A stretch of DNA of 64,000 nucleotides, from positions 32,139,201-32,203,200 of the forward strand of contig OZ038422.1 of NCBI GenBank assembly GCA_964036155.1, in the 5' to 3' direction. This document shows, piece after piece, positions 23,196 to 36,900 of this stretch. The stretch comes from Diploscapter coronatus. Its lineage: Eukaryota; Nematoda; Chromadorea; Rhabditida; Rhabditidae. The translations under genes were made by a program, and so were the position numbers. Every line of letters begins with the position of its first letter. Positions within the stretch are counted from its first letter, which is position 1. The notes under the pieces are model-generated. The model searched no databases, was not told the DNA's origin, and saw only the letters and a list, made by a program, of their open reading frames with translations.

Positions 23196-24915
23196 TTACG
23201 TTGGATTTTTGTGTCGTTGGAATAGCATCGTGATTGTCTTAATTTTGTTCCCCAGATATACGATGAAGCTCCCATTCTTTTTCGTTGCGTATTCCGTAGA
23301 AAAATCAACCAATATTTCCTTTTCTTGACTCGAATCATTAATGATTGGTTTTTTTGTAACCATCGTTTTTACGAATGTTATAATCCTTTTGATGAACGCA
23401 ATACGTTCATTCCTGACTTTCTCAACGAATGTCGCGAATCCCGTCACAATTGAAAGGCTTTTAATACCACTGTGCCCGTAGTTGATTCCTGCAACGACAA
23501 CCTTGGGAATGGCCGAAATCAGCCTAAGACCCTTCTTTGGCACATATGCAGCGATTTTGCCACTGATAACAGGAACAGCTAAAATTTTATAAATCTGTTA
23601 TATCGATTACTAGGTCTACTTCTACGCTATAAAATAGATAACAAATCTTATCGATAGAATACTGGATTATTTGTGTCAAAATTATAATTCCACATTTTCT
23701 TACTATATTGTTGATATAGTCAATAGTTGCATTATTTTTTGATCATTTGAATTTCTAAAGGAACTATTTTCTTAACTCACCTAAGGCTAGTGGGAATAGG
23801 AGAATGCTTGCATAGCAGTATAATGATTCCATATCGTAAAGACATTCACCATGTTTATACTTATCGTATAAACGGTAAATTTTTCTAAAGTGTATGAATA
23901 ATTTAAAAATTTCGTGCATGTTTCATCGTAGGAAATACCGTCTATCTAGTAAAATTATATTTTAGACTTGCCTCGGGGTAGTGTAGCCCATTGTGACAGC
24001 AGTAGCGATGAATAGAACCACGGCAATTACAGACGGAAATACTAAAAAAGATCCACCTACAGAAACAGCAGCGACAGTTCCAGATGCAACTATGTTGATG
24101 CAGTCGAGTTTTGTGGCAGTCTGGCATCGAAAGCTGTAGGCTGGCGTATGAGCGTAGGCAAAAGTCGGCCTCTTCTTCGGGTCATAGACGAAGGTTCCAT
24201 CTTCAGAGCAGGTTTCGAATCCATTAACCATGTAGCAGTACTCCGTTGAATCCATGGGGTTGTCTTTCATCCATCTCTTCCAGCACCAGTACTTTCGAGC
24301 GTTCAAGTCTATGTAATAACTCATTTTCTTTTTGGTCACTGGATCAATTCCCATGTTTAGCTGAAAATGTGTATTTTATATGATTTGAAAATTGAAATAT
24401 TGGAGAGAACGAGAAAGCAAAATATATACCCGAAAAATAGGCACAATCTTCTTGTCTCCATCTTTGCAATAGATGAATATGACAGAAACTCCGAGCTTTT
24501 CTTCGGATCTGCTTGATTTTTTATGATAATAGAAAAGCTGTTTCTTGATTCTGTTAGCTTGGGACCGCTTCCTTTTGTCATATTTGTTGACCACTGCCGC
24601 AAGATCGTCGAATTCGTACCTGGAATCTTTATCGATGGGTGGTCCATTTATGGCGAATAGAATAGTGACAACTAGAAGAAGGCTGTGATCGTTCAGATTG
24701 AAGTAGAGCCATTCTTGTCTTCTAAGCTGATGATACCATAACGTTAAACATTTTTCTGCTCGTGCCTTCCACGGCTCATCAGTCTTGTTTTCATCGCTCT
24801 CCCTCGCGTTGATCAATTCTTCATTTTTCATCAGGTTCACTAAATATTGAAAATTCAGTCCAAGATAGCATTTGAGTCCGACTAATAAATATACGAGGGT
24901 AGGCAGATAAAGCAT
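23196..24915 (-). CDS. Secreted or membrane protein of an unnamed nematode family, copy B
   Basis: I do not recognise the family. Exons: 24915-24430, 24360-23972, 23884-23781 and 23578-23196. Phases close to give 453 residues. The N-terminus MLYLPTLVYLLVGLKCYLG is a likely signal peptide. Exon 1 is a charged, helical region ending VPIFR. Exon 2 has a Cys/Trp segment (KYWCWKRWMKDNP, YCYMVNGFETCSEDGTF) and then a hydrophobic hairpin GTVAAVSVGGSFLVFPSVIA. Exon 4 has GINYGHSGIKSLSIVTGF followed by a basic tail. Copy A shares this order and both intron positions around the Cys segment. The second intron uses a GC donor (GAG|GCAAGT). A Gly/Ala hairpin between helical regions is seen in some membrane-inserting proteins, but that is only an analogy. 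Confidence 0.75.
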
Positions 24916-27188
24916 TTTTTAAAATTGTTTATAACATCGTGACTTAAGGTCAATTTATTTTTCTTTCAATAATTTAGAAATACAGAATTGTTTAAAGAAT
25001 ATGAGACAGATTGCTCGACAAACCTGACTGAAGTCCTCCCTTGAACTGAGAAAGCGTCGTAGCTGTTTAAAATTTTTTTTTGTATATTCAATTAAAAATT
25101 TTTATGCAGATACATTTGATATGAAGAAATGAATGTGGTTCTCATTTATAAGCCTTATATATGCCCAAGTAATTATGAAATGTTTTTCAAGACTTATTTA
25201 ATCTAGCATTGTTTACAGCTTTATGGAGAGTTCCTTATCACGGAAAGGCTCTGCGGAATTGTATGAAACAGATAAGAGGAAGAATGCATTTTCACTTATG
25301 ATGGACTTTAAAATGATAACACAAAGTTGCTTGTCGTGTTCGTGTGTATCTTCGCCGCTTTATTATCTAACAGGTCGCAGTAGTAATACAATGATAGGGA
25401 GCAGTATTAACCAAGACTAATAATATGAGCAACGGGGGCGGTCACAAGGCACATCTTATATAGGGTGCTCGTGAGCGGGGATGTATCACAATTAAAATAG
25501 AATTGATTCAATAGAATATGTCAAATGTCATTTGTATGAATTAGCTTCGATGATTTCCGATACATTAATCATCCTAGACAGGAATCATTTCTAGAAATTG
25601 AAAAGTCGCAAGGCTGGTTGCGACATTGCTAGATGATTGCATTCATTTGGACACTGGATTTACTAACATCACATTTCTTCTTGACTTGTGTAAATGCGCC
25701 ATATATGCCGGGAGGCAAAAGAGATGCTTATAAAGCTTGTGTTTGGTAGGGATGTGAAAGGAGGGGAAAGATGAGAATCGAAAGGTTGGGTTCCAGGACT
25801 TTCGCTCTCGGCGCTAATAAGAGAGATAGAGAGGAAGAATACGAACACGATAGTACAATGCTGTTAGAAAGGAGTTTGTATTAGTCTATCGAAAGTTAAC
25901 ACGAGTTAATTATTTTTCAATAATTTATTAACTTCGAAAGAAAATTTATAATAACAAATAAAATGCTGCTGCTGTTACTGTTGATGGTTCTCTTTCAGAA
26001 CTGCCCTTTTTGGGACAGGAAAGTGTAATCAGGGTTGGGCTCCGCCCCAATGATAAGGGTTGACCCCTCAATGCCCTGCGCACGAAGTGTTCTCCGAAGG
26101 AGAATTTATAAAATTTTATAATTTTTAAAGGTTCGCGAGAACAGATGGGGTTCAAATCAAATTTAAGAAACACAACATAATATATAAAAATTTTCATGGA
26201 TACATAGACACTCTGAATACTAAGGATTTTATAAAATTCAGGTTTCAATTTCAAGATTCATTATCAGTGATTATGTTTAGAGCAATACAGTATGCATCTT
26301 TGATTTTGTGTAAGAAGTGTCTATGCATATGGGTATAAGCTATTGATCGGGTCAGCAGCACAGCAGAGGTCATTGGCAAATACCTCATTTTTCTTTCGAC
26401 ATTGATTTTTTCTTTATTCTTCAATCGCAAATTTAAAATTTGTGATTCAAAGTATGATATTTTCACTCTTTTTGAACTTCTTTTAGTTTTCTGTATCTAA
26501 AAATTCAATTAATATCTTTTTCTGCAATTTAAACGTTTTTCACATGTCAAATTGTCAGTGGCACTCAATCATGTCCATTTAACGAAAAACTTTTGCAAAA
26601 TTCGGTGGGCGTGTCAAACATCTATTACCGTACCTCGGTGTTGGACGTCTTTTAGTTAACATTATTTGACTCCTCTTTTTTCACGGATTAAAAATATTAT
26701 CTTGCTTCCATGCTTCAACACAGGCGAGAGGGATTTCTCTCCTCACTATCAAGAAGAAAGGAGACAAGGGAGAAGGATGCCACGCTGTCGGGAATATTTT
26801 CTTGCGGAACACATATTTTGGAAATAAAGAGGGCGTGAATTGCCTTAGTTAATAGGCATGATAGTGTAAATAGACGGCCAAATGACGTGAGAAAATGAAT
26901 ATCGAGACAAGAAGATAGATCAAATCAATAGCATGACCTTGCATTTGATATCCTTCCTTCGAATTGCTTCGAATTTATGAGCTCATGGACACTGCTTGCC
27001 ATTCCATTTGTATCATAGCCACTTTTATTAAACCTTGTGATTGAAACCGCTCTTCGACTCAAAGTTTTCAGTCTAACTAAGGCCCTTCCTAGGTCATTTC
27101 GATCAGGAAAACTTCCACTTCGTTTATTATGCTAGTGTAGTTCCTAAAATTAATTATGGCTATTTTTTCAAATTTCAGCAAGTACAAA
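24916..27188. other. Intergenic region
   Basis: No gene is supported on either strand; several 60-100 codon frames lack splice context. 25990-26130 is locally GC-rich and may be an old repeat, but I found no clear inverted ends. Confidence 0.5.
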
Positions 27189-28690
27189 ATGGCACCTGAG
27201 CTTGGATCTGAAACTGACTGCAATGACAAATTCTTCAAGAAAGAGGCTGCGAGTTTTATTGTAACTAATTCTCATGAATTGCGATTTAGGCTTTCACGAT
27301 GCCAGATTTCATGAGGGAAGTGACGGTCAACGAATCGTTGTGCGACATGTTTGAACAAATCTATATCCACTCGCATCTGTCGCAGCGCAGAAAGTTCAAC
27401 GCCCTCGACAAAATCTCCGAAATCATGGACTTTGAGACCAAGAAGAAATATCGAGTCTGGAGATTCCCTTTCTTCAAGAGCAAGGTCTTTTCTGAATTAT
27501 TGAGGTTTATTCATTCAGACTATTTCAGGTGCCGAACTTTGCTGATGGCGAAGAAGAAGGGCTGAAGAAATCGGTGGAACTTCTCTTTGGATCGACTCAG
27601 GATCTGAGTAAGTGATGCTAAAATATTCAATCCTGATTGCATCATTTCAAAACTATTCTTTTTCGTAGTGAAAGAAGATGTCGGCTATTAAAATGCCTTC
27701 AAACCAAAAATTGGAATAGCAAAATTCGAGAAAGATTTTTCTTTCATTTTTTTGTAGAAAGTTATATTGAAATGTCATGGATTTTTGCTAATCTAAATTC
27801 TATGTATGATTTTCGTCATAGAAAACGGTAAAAAGAATAATAAGATTTCTCGAACTTTCAAAGAATTACAATGATGAAATTATTGGAAAAAAAATCTCCT
27901 ATTACATTTTAATTGTAGTTCATTTTAGCTGACTTTTGCCGCTGCCTTTGGCATTTGATGGGTGCATTCAATAACAAAAAGAGGCTCTACGACTATTTCA
28001 TCAGCGAATGCATGATGCGGCCCACTGATCTCTTTCCTCACTTCTGCAAGTAAATCCGATAATTTTGAATTGAAAAACAAAACATATACATAAAGAGATC
28101 GATTGCATTTCATGTCTTTCAACCATAAGTTTTCAAATTGGAAAATTGAATCCGTCGTTTTCAGAGTGAAATGGACGTGCAGTTGGATGAAGGATGGCAA
28201 ACCGTACGACAAGAAATGGAGCATTCTGATCAAGCCAATCGCATCGACACTGACCGACGACTTTCTTCGAATTATGGCCAAAGACAACGACTTCGGCGTG
28301 AGAGGCGGTGCGGTGCAGTTTGCTGGGGACAGTCTGACGATCAACGGCACTTGTAACGTGTCATTCAAAAAGACGCTGCCTGACACGTCCCCTCTGACGA
28401 AGAAGAGTCAGCCCTGTCAGCTGGAGAAGTTCAACGTGCCCTCCAAGGCGGGCGACATCTTCTTGTCCGTCTATGACCGAACTGAGCTGCAAATCATTGT
28501 CGTGCAGAAGAATGTAAGAAGCGAATTTTGACGTCCAGTAATTGCAGCAATGGCTAATTTTCAGGGAATCTGCGTGCGCGATGACCTCTCCAAGATTGGC
28601 GAGATCCAAGATATTCCAGAGGCCTTCCCCAAATCTGACACTTCCAAAGAGACTTTACCTTTCAAAATCATCGACACTTTCATCGTCTGA
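27189..28690 (+). CDS. Unrecognised 313-residue protein
   Basis: Six exons: 27189-27260, 27290-27484, 27529-27607, 27929-28049, 28165-28513 and 28565-28690. All phases close. The start is MAPELGSETDCNDKFFKKEA and the end is LPFKIIDTFIV. There is no signal peptide and no membrane helix. Cys, Trp and basic residues cluster in the middle (DFCRCLWHLMGAFNNKKRL, WTCSWMKDGKPYDKKW). The coding exons are clearly more GC-rich than the introns, and exon 5 keeps a 349-base open frame, which supports a working gene. The first intron is unusually short (29 bp), so that boundary may be wrong. I cannot assign a family or function. Confidence 0.75.
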
Positions 28691-30903
28691 TTTTCTGATT
28701 TCTACAAGTCATTTCTCGTTCGAGATAGACTAATTCTCAATTGCTAAATTCGAACTTTCAACTCTCCTAAAATTCTCAGGGAACTTTACTTCCTTGTTTT
28801 CAAGGATAAACTAGCATATCTTGCTTCTTTATAATTTAAAATATTTCTTAAGGTATAATAAATTGATCTTTTACAAGTATTTTGCTATAGATTAATCACG
28901 ATCACCAATAGTTGTTATTCAATTTCATAAGCTTTGCAAAATCTAAATCTGAAAGCACGCCATACATTTCTAGTAAAACCTAACATAGAAGTCCACCATA
29001 TTATTATCGGCACTTCCGCCAAAACTTGGCGCTCTATGGCTATAATATACTTGTAGTCTGACGTCGAGGATTCAGAGTCTGAAAAGTCTTGCGTAACATG
29101 TCATTCAACATTCTAGGGTTAAAAGCACAGTATAATACTGCGGTTATGTTTAAAAATGAATAAAAATGTGGTTTTTTAACCATTTTTGGTAGCTGCTTTA
29201 TTCGAAATCGATAACAAGTAGAGGTTTTTAGCACAAATCATAAAAATTGTTCGATTTTCTAAAAGTAATTTTAAAAAATCGAAATTTTCAGCGACAAAGT
29301 GGATTTTTCCAAAACAAAAATATTAGATGGCAGTTTAGAAGGGTGTTTTAAATGAATACATGTTTACAAGACACGGCGAGAAAAATAAGGCCCTTTTAGG
29401 AAAAAAGTCAACTTTTAAGAGCACATGAAAAATTTGAGAAATATGAGTGAATTTTCCAATTTTTGAATAGACGAAAAACGAATAAATGCTGTTAGAAATA
29501 GCGATTAGAGAATCGTTACCTATAGACATTTTTAGAACAGTTAGGTGAGAAATTAGAGAAAAACAAAATCGACTTGAAAGTTAAGCTAGAAAAGAATACT
29601 TTTGCTAGGAGTTCTGGAAGATTGAACTTTTTCAACAATTGGTAAATATATAGCCTTTTTCGGGATGCATATTACAAATCGTTGATTTTTTTCAATTTCT
29701 TGAACTTTTCCTGCACAATTCGAACACCATAGTAGATAAGAATCGTGTAAAAATAAATGAGCAGCTACCGTAATCTTTCAATTTTCAGGAATTTTAAATG
29801 ACGTCGTAATTGTAACGCCATCTTAAAACCCAGAAAATGAAAGATTTACAGAAAAAGACACATTTTTAGAGATGAGAGAGAAAGAAAAATAAGAAATACA
29901 GAAGAAAAAAGAACACAACAAAGCAAAATCAATTTTGCACCATAGATAACCGCCAAAATCGTAAGAAATTTTTTGCTATTTGAAAAAAAGATGTCTGGAA
30001 AATAATTTTTTGCAAACAGCAAAAACTGATACAGAATCCTATCAATTTTCAAATTTCTCAAAGAAAAACTAATCTAAAAAATTGATAGGTAACTCGAAAT
30101 ATGTCTAAATACGTTTCAAAGACGCGTCCAAGGAGATGAGAAATTTTGCGCTTTCCTAAAAATTAAAATTTCAGTTTAAAATAGTTTTTTAAACAAAACC
30201 ATTCCAGTTCAAAGTTATTTCGTAGGTTTTTAAAATTTTTCAAAAAGTCTCATAAAATTTGCTCTTCTATTAATTTGTGCAAGAAGATACACTTTCAAAT
30301 GAAAGATTTTTAAGCAACTTTGAAACCCCAAGCCATGCGAAATAGTGTGAGAAAAGCATCGTTCTCCCTACCATCCCTCGCCCTATTTTGCATGGCTTGA
30401 AGGGTTGAGGTTTTCAAATAGTCAATCTTCATTTGTCTGTGTCATTTTTTCGAATTATTTGGGTGAGATTTTCGGGGGTTGTAAGCCCAATAGAAGTGTT
30501 TATTTTGGATATTCAGAAAATCAAGTCATCTAACTTGGGCGAAGGCCGCTTATACAGTATGATTTGTTGAAAAATACACGAGTAAACTCTTATAAAGAGC
30601 ATACGCACTTTTTCGCAACTCTTGAGCAAGGTTCTGGTAGCTGAATTCGAGTTTTATTCTAAAAATTAAGCTTCTACGTTTCAAAAACTCTTAGAAATTA
30701 AATGTTCTAGAGAAAGTGGAACTTCTAAAGCTTTTTGGTGTTAAAAATTGGGGATATTCTAATTCAGCTACTGTAGAATCTTGAGTACTCTTTTTGGAAA
30801 AGGAAGGGGAGTATGTCTGGTATCTCTCGTTCTGTGCTCTAGCCACTACTCTACCTCTTCTCTTCTCTTCTTGTATCGATTTATCGATCCCTCCTCTGCG
30901 TGT
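28691..30903. other. Intergenic region
   Basis: AT-rich and non-coding, with one inverted-repeat element near 30322-30416. No gene seen. Confidence 0.5.
30322..30416. repeat. Inverted-repeat element
   Basis: AAGCCATGCGAAATAGTGTG at the left is mirrored on the right by the reverse complement AAGCCATGCAAAATAGGGCG; both are preceded by AACCC-type sequence. About 95 bp. Related to the element at 22335-22448. Confidence 0.6.
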
Positions 30904-33900
30904 CTAACGTCTCTTCTGTCTTCTGTTGGCTGCGCGGCGGTTGCGATCCTCGTCTCTCGGCTCCACTGCGGGGCGGAAAGACACCTGCTGCGTGAGAGCC
31001 GAAGAACCACCGAGGCGGACAGCTGGAATTCATTGAAAATAGTTAGGGTAATTAAGTAGATAATTGGACATTAAAGAAATATAATTGTAGTAATTAAATT
31101 CGAAAATTGAGCTAATTAACAGGGTAATTGGAATAATTTAATTTCTGCAAGAAAGAATAAGATAGTATCAAATAAGAAAAATTGTGACGTTTAATAATTT
31201 TTTGGAGTATAAAACATTCATTTTTGCAAATATATTTGTTGAAAAGAATTTGGGAAAAGTGCATTTTTTCAATTTTTTCTAACCTGAATTCTCAACGATG
31301 TCGTCCGCGAGTTTGCCGCTGCTCGCGATCACGTCCTTGTCCGTCAGCGAGGGTGACACGAGACGGTACTGTAATTAAAGACTACGTAATTCGTTCAAAG
31401 TACGGTTTAAAAATCATTTCACCGAACTAAGCAATTATTTCAAAAACGAATTTAAACATTTTTCAAACGTTTTTTTTTTCTAAAAGTACGCTTTAAAAAT
31501 AATTTTAAACAACGCTATCTTTCCAAACAATGGATTACAATAATCTTACCTGAACATGATGGGCGTTGGGACGCATGTGCTTGAGGAAGTTGGCCTAAAA
31601 ATTGGTAAATTATTTTTCGATTTTTTTAAAATAAAAAACCCAAGCTTCTCAAAACGCGCGACTCGTAAAAACCTGCAAATCGCCCCGCATAAAAATAGTG
31701 CACCTTTTTTGGGAAAAAGTAAGAATACATGCTTTCTCTTTTGATACGACACACTATTTTTCTACGGGTTTTTTGCGGGTCGAATTTTGAGAAGTCGGAA
31801 AAAGGTCGTACCTCACAGGTAGCCCACTCGGTGATCTCGTAGACGAGGCCGTCGGCGCACGTGAAGTACACCCAACTCAATCCGAACAGCCGCGACTCCA
31901 CCCAGATATCGTTCTGCAAATTTGTTCTTTGTTCTCTTATTCTCCCTGGATTTATCGTTGATTGGAGAGAGCAAAATCGCGATATCCATGCAGTTAGAAA
32001 TCGAATTTGGAGCGGGATAGTGAGTCGTGTAGAAGAGAAACGAGACGAATAGCGTGTAATTTTTGAATATCAATGTTCTCTCTAATCAATAATAGATATT
32101 GCATACTCTTTGCAGCCCGCTTTGCACGCACCCCGCCTTTATTTTCGCCCGCTATTTCCTTTCTCCTCACTCGTTTTCTTTTCGTTCTCGGGAAAAGTGA
32201 AGAGAACTAGGGGCGGGACATTAGGGAGGCAAGTTGCAAATAGTCGGCAGCATCTGCCTCCTTCCGTTCCGCAATATGACTTCTTTTTCTATTTTCACAT
32301 ACGAATATACATGTGAAGATAATTCAACAATTCTTTTTAAAAATCAATTTATAGAACGACGATTTCATCCAAACATAATATTTTCTTTTAAACACCATTT
32401 TTTTCTCCAAAAACGACAAGAATATTATTTTTAAATTGAGGATGTTTTCTATAATTTTAAAGAAACGAAAGTCAAAATTCTCAAACGTACCGCTTTAGCG
32501 GGGTGATAGATGCCGCACCGCTTGCAGTACCTGGCCTCGGAGGGTCGGATGTCGGTCAGCGGGCGTCTGTAAAAAATCAAAATCATATTTTTGAATTAAA
32601 GATATTTTTAATTTGATGTTAAAGTGTTTCAATGAATCTAAACTTAAACCATATAGCTGGGTTGAATATCTAAGTGCGCAAAAGATTTTATCCAAAGCGA
32701 GAAAATACGAAGGAAAAAAGATAGAAAAATATTATTGTTGTTACAAAATGACTAACAGCCTTAAAAATGAGACGACTTGGAAAATTACGAGCCGCGACTA
32801 ATCGTGTGAAACGAGATGGTATGTATCATCGGAAAATGAAAAAAGATGAGACTTTTTCCCTCTCGATAATGCATTCTATTCTCGTGTCATGCGGTTAAAC
32901 GCGCGGTTCGCAACTCGCCAAGTCTATCCGAGCTTGACTCGATCTGGTTAATCTTGATACCTGCGGTGCCGTTTGCCACAGTCACATAGCATTGTCGTGC
33001 GCGTCTCGATGATTCGCTCGATCGCTGCGTCCCACGTTGACAACAGCTCTTTGTGCTGAAAATTCGAATATCTATTATGTTCAATGCGCTCGTATCCACA
33101 AAACTTTATTCCATTGGAATAAGGTATTTTAGAATAGCTTCCTTAGATATTCCAATGGAATAATTCTCTCGATACGGACGCAGAAAATAAAAGACGAATA
33201 TAGCCATTAGAAATTGAACTTTGATGGAGCTGAATCAGACCAAGACAGACTTTCAGCTAGAATATGGAGGCATTTTAGGGGAGGGGTTATACGCTAGATT
33301 ATTTTCTCAATAGAAAAGTGATACATAGGAGGGGGGGAAGAGTACGCAATGCGATTTTCACAGAACACTTTGACTTGAGGGGTACACGCACGCAGATTTT
33401 GAGCTTAAGTCCTGTCTCTAGGTCTGAGCTGAATTAAACATTGGGTGAGAGGAATAAACTAACCGCGGAAATAACGGGCAGAACGTTGGACTTGTAGACG
33501 TGCCGGTTGGCGGACGAATGCAGGATGCCGTACGCCTTCATCATCACCGCCAACACCTCTTCTACTGCTTCGTGCGAGCTCTGCAAGACAAATAATCGAT
33601 AAGTCAATAAATTTGAGGAAAAAAATAATACTGTTTTTGAGAGAATCAATCATTTTTAGAAAACGATGTCTTTTAAGAAATATACACAAGTAGATTTGAC
33701 GGTATTGGTGTATAGGAATTTAATGCAATGTTTCTGTCCTCCCTAGATCGAATTCGAATATTTCGCCAACTTACATGCTGCAAGAGTCCGCATATTTTGC
33801 CGTAGTTCTTCCTGATCTCCTCATCGGTGCAATCGGCTCTTAGTCCCAGGGCCACATAGGCGTCTCGAGAACGACGACCGCGCGACACCAACAAGTCCAT

Positions 33901-36900
33901 GATTTCTTCCACTGAAATTTTGCGAGATTTGATAGTTTTAGATTTTAGTTTTTATTCCTTAAAATACTGATATTCATTATAATTTTATTTTTTCCAACGG
34001 TATCTTTGAATTCTCTGATCTTAATTATTTCTAGTCTATAAAAATCAAAGAGAAGCATTGTTATTATATTTATGATCCTTCTCATGTGAAATGTTGTGAA
34101 ATTTTGAGGCTATTTTTCTATTGATTTTTATTTCTTCCATTTTAGCACATTTCCAAAACTCTAAAATTTTATGGGTATAAAAATTAAGCAGACAACTCCT
34201 TGATATCACGGATCTAAAGCATAGCAAACATTTCTGGGTTTGTTTTTTGTTCAATTTTGAAGATATTTTTGAAATTTTCGCACAAAAATAATCTAACCAG
34301 ATTTCTCAAAACGCGACCCGGTAAAAATTAACAAATCGACACCCGCTGAAAAATAGTGCACTTTATCAAAAGAGATTAAAAATGCATACTATTTTTCTGT
34401 GGATGTCGAGTTTTTAAGTCTGAATCGAACCTTTAGTCGACTGAATGGTGAACTCGAGACCGAACGGACCGGGCTGGTCGAATAAAGCGTCAAACAGCTG
34501 GTCGGGACGGAACGACACCACCGCGTAGACGGTGTTCCTGGAAGAGCATCGATCAACTTAGTGATTTTTCTAATGTTTAAAAATTAATAATAATTTTTTG
34601 ATGTTTCAAGAAAGCAATTTCAAATAGAATAAAGTTTTATCTTATAGAAAATAGTCCATTTGAGCTTGTGCTGTATTTAACAATTCATCAAAATGAACTC
34701 GACTAAAATACCCTTTTCTTTATTTTAACTTTTAACATACGCTTTCCACCGCAAATGTTCTCTTATGCAGTATGAATTATTCCAGTTAGTTTTGCAATTA
34801 CTATCTTTAATAGCAGGACGAGGGAAGTGATGACGACGAATTTTTGCAGTGGAAAGATGGAAAATGTCCCAACGTCTGACTTTTAATTTAATTTCCCTAC
34901 CTAATTCCAGAAATCGTCGAAACGCAGCACTGGCGGAGCTTCATCAGCACGAAAGTGTACGTCATTTTCAGGCTGAAATTCAAATGTTATTTTTTCATAG
35001 ATAGCTTTTGCAGTTTTCAAAGATATTTTTCAAGAAAAACGAACTAATGAACGATGATCCCCCAGAGCGCGACGGCTATGTCGAAAATCATGTTGAAGAG
35101 GCCGTACAGCATCGTTCCCATCATTCCCGCGAACAGGGTGATGTAGTGCGCTGAAAAATAGTCAAATAATGCTTTTCATGTACGTTTTAAAAGAAAGTTT
35201 AAAAATTCGAATCTAACATTCTAAATAACAATAATGGCTCGATTTAATCAATTAAAATAGTTAAAATTTCATGTTTTTATGAAAGATTATTAAAGTTCCA
35301 CCCATTATATCGAATTTAGTTTTTTATTCAAAGAAAGATATTTTGCATGAAAAAATCCAATCAATTTTTATCGTTGTTTTTTTTATGAATTTCAAAAACA
35401 ACACCCACCAATAACGTCCCACATGGGTGTCTCGCTTCGCTTCCTGCCACTGCGTTTCTTAGCTGCTGCGGCGGGTTTCTTCTTGTCGACCACGGGGAAC
35501 ATTCGCTTGGCGGCATTCAGACCGGCTATAAATCAAAATATCACTTTTTAAAAGCTCAGGCAAGTTATCCTTTCGCTCAAGGATATATCCGCATGTAGAG
35601 GATCATCATCACGAAAGTTAATACATTTCACAATTTCTTTGAAGCATAACAAAATACGATAGCTTTTCAGAGAATAACTAAATTGAGAGTTTGCATATTT
35701 TCAATATTTCTTTCATTTGATGAATTATTTCCTACCTGCAATCGCCCTCTGCCCATTGCCACTCGGCACGGTTTCGGTTTCGTCTTCATCCGCATTCCCA
35801 GTCACCGAATTCGACCGCGAACGGATGATCGCCGCACGGGCCGGCACTGCAAAAATATTATTATTTGATAATAAGTTTCAAATTTCAAATATCGAGTAAA
35901 AGTTACCAACGGCAACATGGGAAAATAGTTATATTCGTCATATACGAAATAGTATAGAAAAGGAATCTTTGCCCCGCCAACCCCTTATACTATTTCGTAT
36001 GTAATGATGCAACTGCTTTTCTAAATTGCTATTACCAACACGTGAAACATTTCTTTACGTCTAATGTCTCGAAATGCTTTTCAGATAAAAATTCAGAATA
36101 AGTACCTCGCTTCTTGATTCCCTCCGTTCCTTCGCCGCTTGGGATGTGTTCGGCGACAATTATCTGAAATTACACATTTTTGTTCGTACATTTCAATTGT
36201 TAAGAAATTTTGTGTAAGTTTCACGAAGTTAAACTATTTGGCGAAAATAAAAGTCGAATTTTGACTGATTTTATTTCTACCGAATTTTTCTTCGTGAACT
36301 TTGCAAAGCTTAATTTGAAAACACTAGAATTTCACGTTTTCTTTCTCGTACCTTAGGCGAAGTAGCCAACTTCTGGAGGACCTCGTATCTCGTGGGCGCC
36401 TCCATCGTAACTGATTCGTCGTTGGCCACCGGCAGGGAGTTTGTTTCCGTCAATGGAATCTGAAAATCTCATTTTTAGGCAAATCAGGCCTTATTTAGAA
36501 AATTCAGAATTTTTTTTAGAAAGTTGATGTTTTTCTCAGAAAACTCTAGATTACTTCTTTCATGAAATTCAGCAAAATCAAGATCTTTAGAAAATTAATG
36601 ATTTTGTTCAAAATTTATTTTTATTTTCACCTTCTCCTTGATGCCCTTGCCCTTCTTGGTGGTGATCTTCTGGAAGCCGTTTTCCGATTTGACTTTGCGG
36701 TCCTTCTGAAATTTTACATTTAATAATTTAAACAAATATATATTTCAAAAAACTGGTATAAAAAGACGAGAAAACTAGTTTTACTCTTTAGAAGAATCGT
36801 CCGATCAAGTTCTCAAATTCATAAATACCTCATTGCTCAAACCTTAGTTACAAATTTTAAAGACGAAAAAAATGAATTTCAGATAAAAAATACCTGAAGC

